Virus record (IMG/VR): IMGVR_UViG_3300023210_000107
Coordinates: 1-35,738 of that record
Source of the DNA: a virus
DNA: 35,738 nucleotides
Reading direction: 5' to 3' (one strand)
Part shown: piece by piece, positions 17,195 to 25,947 of the stretch
Layout: every line of letters begins with the position of its first letter
Position numbering within the stretch: position 1 is the first letter of the stretch
Program-made: the position numbers and the translations under genes
Notes under the pieces: generated by a model
The model's database searches: none
The model's input: the letters and a program-made list of their open reading frames with translations, nothing else
Told to the model about the DNA's origin: nothing

Positions 17195-18640
17195 CTAGGT
17201 TGCTTTGAATAATACAAAGTTGTTAGCAGCTTGAGTACACATTGTTCTTTCTGATAAGAAGTGAACATTCATTGCGTCCTCGTCACTTGTATAGTTTCCT
17301 CCAACTGAACCAGTAACCCAAGATTTCAAACGTCTGTCATCAGCCTCTGAAGCTCTATAACGGATGTGTAAGAAAGGTCTTGAAATATTCTGTCCTAATT
17401 GTTGGTCATAAACTGTAGAAGTTCCAGCTGGTACTAATACACCTTTAACGTCGTCGATTAATCCACGAGTTGTAGAGTCATTTAGATATTTCCAGTCAGT
17501 TTTGTAGAAGTCATAAGCTCCACGTCTAAATCCTGAGAATCCAAGGTTTAAAGCCATATCTTCAGAGTTGTCAAATACGCCGTAAGATGTACCACCAGCT
17601 CCATAAGAATTTTGAGCAGCTAACATATTGTCAATAGATAAAGCTGTGCTTCTGTCCAAGAATAACATGTTCTCCTCAATAGCTCCTTGCTTGTCTAGTT
17701 CTTGTAATACTTCGTCAAACTGAGAAATACCAGTAGGTGCTGCAACTGATCCAAAGTCTGGGTCGTTGTAAACCAATCCTCTTTCTTCAATAGCAGAGAA
17801 TAAACCTTGAGTACCTGTGATAGCTGCTCCTGATGCATCCGTAATAACACTTTGTGCATTAGTTGCTTCAACCATACTCATCTCCAAGTAGTCTTCAAAA
17901 CGAATTCTAGACTCGTGCTCAGATTTTAAATACCACAAGTATCCACCTGTTCCGATTTCAGTAGTAACTTCAACCCATCCAATTTGAGCAACATCTGAAC
18001 CATTTACAGAGTACTTGTCTCTTAAGATGATTGGTTTGTTACTGAAAGTAGTGAAAGAAGCATCAACTGAATTACCAGCTAAGCTAGATCCTTTTCCATA
18101 TTCAGAACCAAATACGAATAAGTTAAGAGGCAATGCTGATGTTGCTCCTTGAAGGGCTGCGTCTAATGCTCCAGTAGCTGTATCGTATGCTTTAATGGTA
18201 TAAGGCTGTAATCCACCAGCAACTGCTCCTGCTGATACAATAAAAGCTTTATTTGTTACGTTACCTTTTGAAATAACAACCGTCATTCCAGGACCTAATA
18301 ATGGAACTTTTCCGTCTGCTCCAGGAGAAGGGATAGATATTTCTGTACCTCCAGCGTTAGATTCTACAGTATCATAAGCGATATGTAATCTTCCTTGTTC
18401 AGACCAAACTACTTGATCGGAAGCCATAGGCATCTCTGCTCCAACCATACGTAAGAAACCAGCGATAGTACGGTTACCGTATCTCTCTACTTCTTTCTCA
18501 TATACTTCTGGTAAAAATTGTTGTGCCCAGTCCATATCCTGTAAAGACAAATAGTTGTCCCCGAATAAACCTTTTACTGGTCTTGGTGTTAAATGCGCTA
18601 AATTAGCTAATGTAGCTGGCGCTTGTGCAAATCCTGCCAT
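17195..18640 (-). CDS. Major capsid protein, 481 aa
   Basis: The length, position after the portal and scaffold genes, and sequence style (N-terminus MAGFAQAPATLANLAHLTPR, then GDNYLSLQDMDWAQQFLPEV, with a mixed alpha/beta body) fit an HK97-fold major capsid protein of the crAss-like type. The segment RIRFEDYLEMSMVEATNAQS could be part of the spine helix. Codon choice here looks smoother and slightly richer in C/G-ending codons than in neighbours, as is common for highly expressed genes. A hairpin follows the stop codon. The call rests on gene order and overall resemblance, not on a catalytic motif. Confidence 0.85.
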   Translation of the reverse strand: MAGFAQAPATLANLAHLTPRPVKGLFGDNYLSLQDMDWAQQFLPEVYEKEVERYGNRTIAGFLRMVGAEMPMASDQVVWSEQGRLHIAYDTVESNAGGTEISIPSPGADGKVPLLGPGMTVVISKGNVTNKAFIVSAGAVAGGLQPYTIKAYDTATGALDAALQGATSALPLNLFVFGSEYGKGSSLAGNSVDASFTTFSNKPIILRDKYSVNGSDVAQIGWVEVTTEIGTGGYLWYLKSEHESRIRFEDYLEMSMVEATNAQSVITDASGAAITGTQGLFSAIEERGLVYNDPDFGSVAAPTGISQFDEVLQELDKQGAIEENMLFLDRSTALSIDNMLAAQNSYGAGGTSYGVFDNSEDMALNLGFSGFRRGAYDFYKTDWKYLNDSTTRGLIDDVKGVLVPAGTSTVYDQQLGQNISRPFLHIRYRASEADDRRLKSWVTGSVGGNYTSDEDAMNVHFLSERTMCTQAANNFVLFKAT

Positions 18641-18646
18641 AATTTT

Positions 18647-19888
18647 TTACTTTAAATGTTTAAATGATTTTATCTTTAGTTTTGAACCATCACCTCCACT
18701 GTCAACTGCTCTTATGCTCCACCCACCATTGTTCGGTTTAACATCTTCGTGAACACCTCTCGCGCCCATTTTAATGTTTTTTGAATTTGATACGCTTGCT
18801 TTCAATGCATCGGCCTTACCCTGCTCATAGAAATGTTGTGCAACAGAATCAGCGTTCATAGCTGTAAACAAACTTTTGTGATAACCCGAAGCATCTGACA
18901 TTTCACCATCTTCATTCAAGAACTTCTTGACAAAATTGTTAATGTCACTTTGAGTATTTTTCACTGTTTCCGCATCTTTTACTTTAAAACGGTATTTTTT
19001 ATCACCAACAGAATAATCAAAACCTTTGAAATCCTTATTAAATAATTTACCTGTTTTATCTAAAAACACATTTGTTTGCTTCTCAGCTGTTTGAGTTGCT
19101 AGTTCGTTTTCTTTTGTATAGCGATTGAAAAAATCCACCGCTTTCTTTTGTTCTGGAGCTAATTTACTACCTCCTTTTATTTCTTCGTAATATTTAGATT
19201 TTAAATTGTCTAAGTATGTTTTAGCTTTTGAGAGTTCTTCTTTCCTAGCTATTTTCTTTTTTATTACATCCCTGTCTTCGTCTATGTCTTCATCATATGC
19301 GAAATTCTCATCTAATAAGAATTCAACTTCATCACTGTTTAAGTGAGGTTTTGATGATTGATAATATTCTTTTAATAATTGATCTTCATCTAATGAACCA
19401 TAATCTACATTTAATTTAACGTAGTCCTCTAAACTTCCTCCTGTGTCATTTATAAAATCAACTACTTTTTGGATGTTCTCCGGTAACTCAACACCTGCAG
19501 CCTGTTCTACTATAGCTTGCTCAACCTGCTCTTCGAGTTCTACTGCTGTCTCTGCAATTTCTTCGTCTGTTACTTCTTGTAAAAATTCATTCTCTAATTC
19601 TTCAGGAACGGATTCTTCAACTTGAACGGAGTCCGGTTGTTGTGGTACTTCTGCTTCCAATTCTTGTACAGGTTCGGCTTGTTGATCTGCAACCACGTCT
19701 GCTGTTTCTTGCTCTGTATTGGCATTTGTTTCCATTGGTTTTGATAAATCAAGCTTTAGAGTTCCGTCTTCTGAGACAGATGCTGGACCTGTTTGCTCTA
19801 CTTGCTCCACTGTAGCTGGTGCTTCAGTAGGTTTTTCGGTAGGTTTTTTTATTTTAAACGTACCTTCTGTGTTTTGTGCTTCCGCCAT
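18647..19888 (-). CDS. Scaffolding protein, 413 aa
   Basis: The protein is very acidic and low in complexity over its first 130 residues (many Glu, Gln, Val, Thr), followed by a charged helical region with a likely coiled coil (about residues 195-250). It ends with a basic tail (SGGDGSKLKIKSFKHLK), a typical capsid-binding end for scaffolds. It lies between portal and capsid genes, where scaffold genes usually are, and stops 6 nt before the capsid start. It is expected to guide procapsid assembly and then leave or be cleaved. No protease motif is seen. The leader just upstream holds an A/T-rich element resembling those before groEL and the 224-aa gene. Confidence 0.75.
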   Translation of the reverse strand: MAEAQNTEGTFKIKKPTEKPTEAPATVEQVEQTGPASVSEDGTLKLDLSKPMETNANTEQETADVVADQQAEPVQELEAEVPQQPDSVQVEESVPEELENEFLQEVTDEEIAETAVELEEQVEQAIVEQAAGVELPENIQKVVDFINDTGGSLEDYVKLNVDYGSLDEDQLLKEYYQSSKPHLNSDEVEFLLDENFAYDEDIDEDRDVIKKKIARKEELSKAKTYLDNLKSKYYEEIKGGSKLAPEQKKAVDFFNRYTKENELATQTAEKQTNVFLDKTGKLFNKDFKGFDYSVGDKKYRFKVKDAETVKNTQSDINNFVKKFLNEDGEMSDASGYHKSLFTAMNADSVAQHFYEQGKADALKASVSNSKNIKMGARGVHEDVKPNNGGWSIRAVDSGGDGSKLKIKSFKHLK

Positions 19889-19920
19889 GATAAAATATTA
19901 TATAATTGTTACTACTATTA

Positions 19921-22353
19921 TTACCTAGGTTCGAAGGAACCTAAGCCAAATCCACCACCCATCACGTCATTTCCCGACGATTCAAAGTCTTTTGGTGGTA
20001 AATCTTGTTGTCTTTGAGCAATCATCTCACTCTGCTGCGTACCCTGCATCTTAGTACGCTTGTCCTTTCGGTCTTCTATGGAATTTTCTTTTGCCTTCAT
20101 AGCTTCAACCTCAACATCTTTAAGTTTCATGTTGTATTGAAATTCCAGCTCCATCAATTCTTTCTTTGCTGCTACTTCAACTTGTATTCTTTGTTGTTCG
20201 ATCTGCCCTTTCAACTGTTCAAGTTGAGATTTTGTAGAGAATAGAGCCTGATCCTTTTGTATTTCAGCTTGAGCTGCTACTTGCTGGGCTTGAGCGTTTG
20301 CTTGTGCTTGTGCTTGTATGTTAGCTTGCTGTTCAGCTTGAATTCTTTCTTGACGCTTTTTTTGCTTAACTTTCAGCAATTGATTAGCTAATTTTATATT
20401 TTTAACTTCGCGAATATCGATAGCATCGGATAAATCTATTAAACCTGCTTGTAAAGCTACTTGTACATTGTTTTCCAAAACCTGTTTTTGTTCATCATCA
20501 GGTCTTAACTCTAAAAATATACCAAAGTCGTGTAAATGCAAGTCACTTAGCTCTTCTAGAGTAGCTACATTAAATCCACCTATCTTTTGAATAAAAGCCT
20601 CTTTAGCTGGATGGTATTCTAATATATCAGATATCCTAAGAGATAAGCACTCCGCTGTTTCTTTTGTTAAGAACAATCCGGCATCTAGTATATGTCTTGT
20701 AGCTGTGTTTGAATTTGCTGCCGCCATTTTTTGAATACCCACTAAAGCTCTTGAATCAGGTGTGCTACCGTCTCTCGCTTCGTTTAATCCAGTTACATCT
20801 CTTATCATTTGTAGATAATAATTGTAAGTCTGAATTAATGTTGCCATTTTTTGACCACCACTACCAGTTTGTATTTCCTGAATTGGAACTTTTCCAGGAT
20901 TCATATCTCCATCTTGGGTGAACGATCTACCAATAACAGATCCTGTTTGGAAGAACATATTAAGCGCTTCTTGAGGGTTGTAGTTAGTTCCGTTACCTAA
21001 ATCAACTTCATTAATACCATCAGCGTCTAAATAAACACCGTCAGGTATCATTCTCTGAAGTACTTGCTGTAGCTTTAAATGAGTTAATTGAATCATATCT
21101 GCAAAACCTGTACATCTACTAACTATAGATTCTATTTTGCCTTGATACATTCTAGGTGCAGTAATAGAGTAATTCATTTTAACTTTAGATGAATCACTTT
21201 TAGGTCGCATCATATTCGGAGCCATTTCCCATCGCAATAATAGGTTAGTACCTAATACCATCACACCTTCGTATAGCACTTCTAAAGATCTAGATAACTT
21301 ACCGTACTCTGCCTCATAAGCTTCTATAGGTGGATCATACTGATCATCTCTTACTATTACCTTAGTTGCACCGGTTGCTGTTTCTTTAACCTTGTAAACC
21401 TCATTCATATAAGTTTTGTAATTAAAGTACAAAAGCTGTATTACGTTGGAGTCTCTGTTGTTATTATAGTCGTTGGTTAAATTATTGTTATATACACCCT
21501 TATTCTGTGTTCCTTGTTGTTGAATTTGCTCTAACTGACTTTGTGTTAAATCAGGGAATTGTTTCTTAAGCTCATTAATAGGCACAAATTTTACTTCACC
21601 TACATAATATATATCTTGAAAGTAAGGATCTTCTGTATAAGAATAAACCATATAAGCTGGATCTACGTACTCAACAGTAACTCCATTAGATTCTGTAAAG
21701 TTGTTCTTAACAGCTCCAATACCTAGTATAGTTAAATCTTCGTTTATTCTTCTTTTTGTTAAATCGTAATTATTGGTAACGAGCATTGTATTAATAGCTT
21801 CTTCTTCTGCTATCTCGATACCCTGCTTGTAGCTAAGTTGCATGTGTATATCTAGCTCCTCTTCAGAGTCAGGTAATTTATCAGGAGCATTCTCAAACAA
21901 ATTAATACCAAATTGCTCTTGGGCAAAGTTGTTTAATTCTTGCGTTTGCATATCTCTGATTATAGATTCCATATAAGCAGTCCTTTTAGAGATACCATAA
22001 GGGTCTTGAGAGTAAGCTGTGATATCAAAGCTTCTATCGGATATACCATTAACTACAATATCTACAAATTTAGATAAAATAGGTACGGGTTTCCAGTCTA
22101 AGTTTAGGTAAGACAAATCTCCGTTTATAGACATTTCGTCTTTATACTTTTGTATAGGTTGCTCTCCTCTTGCATACAGTCTTAAAGCATTGAATGTATT
22201 TTGATTGCTTTTAAATCTAGTTATTCCGGAATTACCATCAAACCATTCATTAGCAATTGCTCTACCAACTTGTAACCCATAATCAAAAGACATTTTCTCT
22301 TGATCACTTACAACTTGACTTGGAAAAAAACTATTTGTTACGCCTCTAGCCAT
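19921..22353 (-). CDS. Portal protein, 810 aa
   Basis: Size and sequence match the large portal proteins of crAss-like phages. The N-terminal two thirds show typical wing and stem features (for example EYVDPAYMVYSYTEDPYFQD and the helical block YYLQMIRDVTGLNEARDGS). From about residue 660 the protein becomes a long Lys/Gln/Ala-rich coiled coil (QQANIQAQAQANAQAQQVAA), the C-terminal helical barrel that protrudes into the capsid in large portals. It ends in a glycine-rich tail. Twelve copies should form the DNA entry and exit channel, binding terminase during packaging and the ring proteins afterwards. The terminase gene is 4 nt upstream. Confidence 0.9.
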   Translation of the reverse strand: MARGVTNSFFPSQVVSDQEKMSFDYGLQVGRAIANEWFDGNSGITRFKSNQNTFNALRLYARGEQPIQKYKDEMSINGDLSYLNLDWKPVPILSKFVDIVVNGISDRSFDITAYSQDPYGISKRTAYMESIIRDMQTQELNNFAQEQFGINLFENAPDKLPDSEEELDIHMQLSYKQGIEIAEEEAINTMLVTNNYDLTKRRINEDLTILGIGAVKNNFTESNGVTVEYVDPAYMVYSYTEDPYFQDIYYVGEVKFVPINELKKQFPDLTQSQLEQIQQQGTQNKGVYNNNLTNDYNNNRDSNVIQLLYFNYKTYMNEVYKVKETATGATKVIVRDDQYDPPIEAYEAEYGKLSRSLEVLYEGVMVLGTNLLLRWEMAPNMMRPKSDSSKVKMNYSITAPRMYQGKIESIVSRCTGFADMIQLTHLKLQQVLQRMIPDGVYLDADGINEVDLGNGTNYNPQEALNMFFQTGSVIGRSFTQDGDMNPGKVPIQEIQTGSGGQKMATLIQTYNYYLQMIRDVTGLNEARDGSTPDSRALVGIQKMAAANSNTATRHILDAGLFLTKETAECLSLRISDILEYHPAKEAFIQKIGGFNVATLEELSDLHLHDFGIFLELRPDDEQKQVLENNVQVALQAGLIDLSDAIDIREVKNIKLANQLLKVKQKKRQERIQAEQQANIQAQAQANAQAQQVAAQAEIQKDQALFSTKSQLEQLKGQIEQQRIQVEVAAKKELMELEFQYNMKLKDVEVEAMKAKENSIEDRKDKRTKMQGTQQSEMIAQRQQDLPPKDFESSGNDVMGGGFGLGSFEPR

Positions 22354-22357
22354 ATTA

Positions 22358-24568
22358 TTATTTTATTATCTCGGATAAATTGCCGTCTTGCCTATATTTT
22401 GCAAATTTAACTTTCATTGTTCTTTTTTGTATTGGAGCACTCGGCCTATATAGATCTTTGTTGCATGCCATTATTGCTAAGCCTGAGCTTATTGCCGCAT
22501 CAAACTTTGTTCTATTATTTATATCAAATTTAGACCAGTCATTTAATGTCTCTGTGAAATACATTGTACCGTAATTTCCATCTGACTTTAAACCTACGTA
22601 ACTATCTATATACATTTCTATAGCAGATGCGTGCGCTTGTTTTATATCTTCACTTGAATTCGGTATTCCACCTATTTCTTTTTCTGTTACCGACAACTTA
22701 TTCCAAAGTTTATCCGGTCGGTTCATTGAGTATCCTCTGTAACCTCTTCTCTTAAAATAATACAAAAGCCTAGGTTTGTTGTTTTCACATAATAAAGGCA
22801 TTCCGTAAAATACACAAGCCATTAACACATCTTCGAAAAACATCTCAGCTGTTTGAGGCCTTGCTACATATTCTAAAAAGAAAGTACTTGGAGGTGCGTC
22901 TTCCATACTAAATTTAGTTAACCCATGTAATGCTCCCTTAGATCCTCTCCCGTCTGTTGTTCCTGATATATCGTAACTGTCGCAACCAAAAGCACCCATG
23001 TGTTCGTTGCCAGGATATCTAGCTCCATTCTTAATTATTTGCTTGTTCTGTATATCGTAAGCAGGTGTCCAGGTTATTAAGAACCTACCTTGTGGATTTG
23101 GACTAAATATAACTTTAGAATCTTTTATACCGTTTTGCCATTGAAAACTACCTCTTGTAACTACATTACTGTTAGCTAAGTCTTCGTTGTAATCTATTTG
23201 TTCGTATATTTTTGCTAAGTTAAATATACTGTTTTTAGTTTCATCTCTAAAAGCGTGTTCCTCTGTTCTAGGGAACTGTCTGTAGTATTCGTTTAGAGCG
23301 TCCTGGTCGCCTTTTAATCCTTCAGCCTCATTATTCCAATGTTCTATGACTCCGACTTCAATAGGGTCGCCATGCGAGTCCTCACAGCCTTCTGATGGGG
23401 TATTGAATACAGGCATCCCATAAGCGTCAATGAATCCTTCGTAATTCCATTCCATAGGAATGAACAAAGAATATAATCCTGAGCGAGTTTGTCCGTTAGC
23501 GTTTCTTTTTGTAACATCTGATGTTGCATATAGCTTTTTAAAATTCTCACCACCTTTATCTAAAGCGTTTGACGTTGATCCCATCATACACTTTCCAATA
23601 ACTCTTGCCCCTAACCTTAACGTTGTTTTCGTAACCCTCCAGTTATTGAGGATGTTGTTCGGCCTTTCCCATTTACCCGATTCATCGTGGACGAGGAGTT
23701 TGAGTTTTTCACCATCGTACGCATTATCACCGGTGTTTTTCCAGTCAATCGTTGTGTCAAGTCCCGCGATGATTTCCGCGGCTTTATTTGAATCGAGTCT
23801 CCTCCTGGTAAATTTGGACGCGGGTACACGGTACGCGAGTTCCGTCTTTGGCCTGTCCATACCGTCTTGTACGGGTTTAAAGAAAAACGGGAAGTTAACA
23901 GAAATGGGTACAACCTTATCCGTGAACATTTTCTTCGCATCGGAACCAGATTTGGACAAAATTCCAAACCGTGAGTCTGATGATATTGTGGCCATATTAA
24001 CGGTCTCCCCAGACGCCATGAATGAAAAGCCTGAACGTCTATTCTTGAGATAGCACATACCATAACTTCTTTTGTCGGCTTTACAAGCTTCCCAGAATAT
24101 GTAGAATAATCTGTTTGATTCCCTAAACTCTGGCTTCCCAACATCAATTTTGGACCACTGCAAGTACATAAAGTGAGTACCAGTAATGTAAGTATCCACG
24201 CCCTTATTATTGAACCAGTGTCCGTTTTCTCTTTTATTAAATTGCTCATCTATATATGTTCCCCATTTAGTTTTAAAATCTTCAGGATAATCCCTCCAGT
24301 CAAATATACTCTTTATAGCATTTAATTCTCTAGGGTACTCCTCGACAGTCCATCTGTCTGTTGTCTTATCTAACTTCCCTGGCGACTTCGGCAAAGCTAT
24401 CCTAAGGTTTTGTATTTCGTATATTTCACCAATTTGACCAGTTTTGCTTATTACTACAATGTTGTGCTCTTTGTTGTATCCATACTCCCACTTCTTGCCT
24501 TTATTAAGTCTAGAAATAGTTGTAAGTTTTACAGGAGTTACTACCTTATATAGATTCTGCTCGTACAT
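22358..24568 (-). CDS. Terminase large subunit, 736 aa
   Basis: This is the DNA-packaging motor. An atypical Walker A, KNRRSGFSF, is at residues 175-183, as in other crAss-like and T4-like terminases that lack a standard P-loop. Walker B is KLLVHDES with D295-E296 at the end of a hydrophobic strand. The coupling motif is MMGSTSN near residue 330. The C-terminal RNase H-like nuclease shows GCDSYD (D530 and D533) as first metal ligands and further acidic residues downstream. DNA for residues about 170-327 has much higher GC than the rest of the gene (see findings), so the ATPase core may have been exchanged by recombination. The stop of the upstream gene overlaps its ATG by one base. Confidence 0.93.
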   Translation of the reverse strand: MYEQNLYKVVTPVKLTTISRLNKGKKWEYGYNKEHNIVVISKTGQIGEIYEIQNLRIALPKSPGKLDKTTDRWTVEEYPRELNAIKSIFDWRDYPEDFKTKWGTYIDEQFNKRENGHWFNNKGVDTYITGTHFMYLQWSKIDVGKPEFRESNRLFYIFWEACKADKRSYGMCYLKNRRSGFSFMASGETVNMATISSDSRFGILSKSGSDAKKMFTDKVVPISVNFPFFFKPVQDGMDRPKTELAYRVPASKFTRRRLDSNKAAEIIAGLDTTIDWKNTGDNAYDGEKLKLLVHDESGKWERPNNILNNWRVTKTTLRLGARVIGKCMMGSTSNALDKGGENFKKLYATSDVTKRNANGQTRSGLYSLFIPMEWNYEGFIDAYGMPVFNTPSEGCEDSHGDPIEVGVIEHWNNEAEGLKGDQDALNEYYRQFPRTEEHAFRDETKNSIFNLAKIYEQIDYNEDLANSNVVTRGSFQWQNGIKDSKVIFSPNPQGRFLITWTPAYDIQNKQIIKNGARYPGNEHMGAFGCDSYDISGTTDGRGSKGALHGLTKFSMEDAPPSTFFLEYVARPQTAEMFFEDVLMACVFYGMPLLCENNKPRLLYYFKRRGYRGYSMNRPDKLWNKLSVTEKEIGGIPNSSEDIKQAHASAIEMYIDSYVGLKSDGNYGTMYFTETLNDWSKFDINNRTKFDAAISSGLAIMACNKDLYRPSAPIQKRTMKVKFAKYRQDGNLSEIIK

Positions 24569-24843
24569 TACTTAGATCTGTTTTCAGCAAAGCCTTTGAA
24601 CTCTATTGTTTCAAGCTCTTTCTTAGGTTTGTTCTCTAATACTCTTTCTTCCTCCTCTATACGTGTTAGTATTTCAAAAGCGTCAAATATAGCTAGTTTT
24701 TTTGTAGCTGCGGCATTTTTAAGTTTATCCGCAGTTAGGTCGTCGTCTGAATCTACAATAGGCTCTTTAGCTACTTTTATTAACTCCTCAACTGCCTTTT
24801 GCCCAGCTAGGATTATATTCCTCTTCGTTTCCTTTGTATTCAT
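24568..24843 (-). CDS. Small helical protein upstream of terminase, 91 aa
   Basis: The protein is short, charged and almost entirely helical (AVEELIKVAKEPIVDSDDDL, then AIFDAFEILTRIEEEERVLE). I recognise no named family. Its position directly before the terminase large subunit, ending in a one-base overlap with that ATG, is where a small terminase subunit would be expected, but no DNA-binding helix-turn-helix is visible, so that role is only a possibility. Its first 56 nt overlap the end of the upstream gene in another frame. No later ATG exists in this ORF to shorten the overlap. Confidence 0.7.
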   Translation of the reverse strand: MNTKETKRNIILAGQKAVEELIKVAKEPIVDSDDDLTADKLKNAAATKKLAIFDAFEILTRIEEEERVLENKPKKELETIEFKGFAENRSK

Positions 24844-25378
24844 ATTTAATTGTGATTGAATTGGCGGGTACTCGGTATAACCTCTGCCCTTCTATTACAA
24901 ACTCATATTCTGAGTTCGGCTTAAAACCTACTAATGACTCGGTTTTTATTTCGTCATTACCTAGTTTTACAATACCTATTAAGGGCTTCTCAAATGCTGC
25001 AGAAAACATCTTGTCTTCTTTTATGGGTTTAATAAAACAAAACCCTTTTAAAGCTCTCCATTCATCATCTCTTTTAAAAGCGTATATTTGATCAGCTTGT
25101 ACGGTATAAACATCTTCAGCTAAATAATTTTTACTGTCCTTCTCATTACCTCTAACGTCTCTAAACCTTCTAAAAACATTATGATGCACAATTACGTCAT
25201 CTCCTTCTTTTAATTCTTCATTACCAACTAGAGGTAAATTAAGTATTGTCCCTACTCTATTCGTGTAGCTGTGATTCTGTAAATCCGTGTTGAGTAATAA
25301 TGTTTGCCCTTCTATTTTTTTAAACCCAACAGTTCTGTCGCCTTTTGGTTTTACTAAATAATTAAAAATGCTTTGCAT
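24788..25378 (-). CDS. Candidate tandem GroES-fold co-chaperonin-like protein, 196 aa
   Basis: Two halves each read like a GroES chain. The first (about residues 5-105) has a start strand YLVKPK, a loop with QTLLL, then RVGTIL, KEGDDVIVHH and VQADQIYAFK, in the order of the GroES core (mobile loop, G-x-V turn, GD-V-V strand, final D-I-L strand). The second (about 110-182) repeats it: GFCFIKPI, PLIGIVKLGN, ESLVGFKPNSEYEF, EGQRLYRVPANSITIKYE. The second half lacks an evident mobile loop. The phage also encodes a GroEL and a classical GroES nearby. If correct, this would be a double-domain co-chaperonin in the manner of chloroplast Cpn20, or a GroES-derived virion or assembly factor. The domain reading is by eye only and could be a different small beta fold. 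The coding call itself is solid. Confidence 0.6.
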   Translation of the reverse strand: MQSIFNYLVKPKGDRTVGFKKIEGQTLLLNTDLQNHSYTNRVGTILNLPLVGNEELKEGDDVIVHHNVFRRFRDVRGNEKDSKNYLAEDVYTVQADQIYAFKRDDEWRALKGFCFIKPIKEDKMFSAAFEKPLIGIVKLGNDEIKTESLVGFKPNSEYEFVIEGQRLYRVPANSITIKYEYKGNEEEYNPSWAKGS

Positions 25379-25379
25379 T

Positions 25380-25598
25380 TTAGTAGTTTAAATCGTACTC
25401 CACAGAAATGGACATGTTTTTATTAAAGTCTTTCCAAGGCATTATTGTATCGCCTTTTGTTATATGTATAGAGTACTTTTCTTCTTCTTCCAATATATGA
25501 GCTATAGTATGACCGCCATACACTTCCTGTCCAACAGCGTAGTGCATAGCGTCATTCTTATAGTCTTTACCGATGCTTATCTTACGAATTAGATGCAT
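25380..25598 (-). CDS. Small conserved-looking protein, 72 aa
   Basis: I choose ATG 25598 over 25640 because the protein from there (MHLIRKISIGKDYKNDAMHY, then AVGQEVYGGHTIAHI) begins like small proteins I recall from other marine Bacteroidota phages near the terminase gene, and it shortens the overlap with the upstream gene to 17 nt. It is a compact alpha/beta sequence with no catalytic motif. Its function is unknown. It is followed 1 nt later by the 196-aa gene, so the two are probably co-translated. Confidence 0.65.
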   Translation of the reverse strand: MHLIRKISIGKDYKNDAMHYAVGQEVYGGHTIAHILEEEEKYSIHITKGDTIMPWKDFNKNMSISVEYDLNY

Positions 25599-25851
25599 CT
25601 GAAATAATTCCTGTTTGTAGGTCAATATTAACCGATCCAAACTCTTTTTGAAGATCAGCTTGTAATCCAGAAAGATCTTTCACTACACCTTGTAATTGGA
25701 TTATTAACTCTGCTTTATGACCCTCAAGTCCACCAATTTGCATTTGAAGTTGATTCTGTTTGCTAACAGCCTCTTGCAAGCCTTTTAATTGGTCTTCTGA
25801 AATTGACTTTACTTCTTTTGCTTCTACTTCAATTGTTTTTACTTTACTCAT
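25582..25851 (-). CDS. Small coiled-coil protein, 89 aa
   Basis: The body is a coiled coil (heptads through EDQLKGLQEAVSKQNQLQMQ, then IGGLEGHKAELIIQLQGVVK) with a short beta end (SVNIDLQTGIIS). Proteins of this shape are frequent in marine phage genomes, without known function. It may dimerise and act as a packaging or assembly adaptor, but that is only a guess from position in front of the terminase module. Its leader contains three tandem ATTTA units (25856-25870) that are also the end of the 29-codon gene. Confidence 0.7.
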   Translation of the reverse strand: MSKVKTIEVEAKEVKSISEDQLKGLQEAVSKQNQLQMQIGGLEGHKAELIIQLQGVVKDLSGLQADLQKEFGSVNIDLQTGIISDASNS

Positions 25852-25857
25852 AATGAT

Positions 25858-25947
25858 TTAATTTAATTTAATTGCTACTGTTTTTGTTTTAATTCCTGTT
25901 GCTTTTGTAATTTTTTCTATTGTATATCCTAACCCTTTTGATGCCAT
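25858..25947 (-). CDS. 29-residue mini-gene, probable remnant
   Basis: An ATG at 25947 shares one base with the preceding stop (TAATG) and opens a 29-codon frame: MASKGLGYTIEKITKATGIK, then TKTVAIKLN, ending in TAA at 25858. The opening resembles, from memory, the N-terminus of small phage proteins with a GLGDTIEKITKATGI pattern that normally continue into a Cys-rich body. Here that body is absent and the last codons are made of the A/T pentamer leader of the next gene. A deletion that fused the start of this gene to the next gene's leader would explain it. The alternative is a genuine micro-protein. Confidence 0.5.
   Translation of the reverse strand: MASKGLGYTIEKITKATGIKTKTVAIKLN

Noticed and set aside
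23460-24053. A 197-codon open frame on the plus strand
   Set aside because: It lies antisense to the terminase ATPase core, exactly in the GC-rich patch, where fewer stop codons are expected; its sequence shows no family pattern.
23617-24249. A 210-codon frame on the minus strand inside the terminase gene
   Set aside because: It is an alternative frame of the same GC-rich patch. The terminase frame has the Walker and nuclease motifs, and this one has none.
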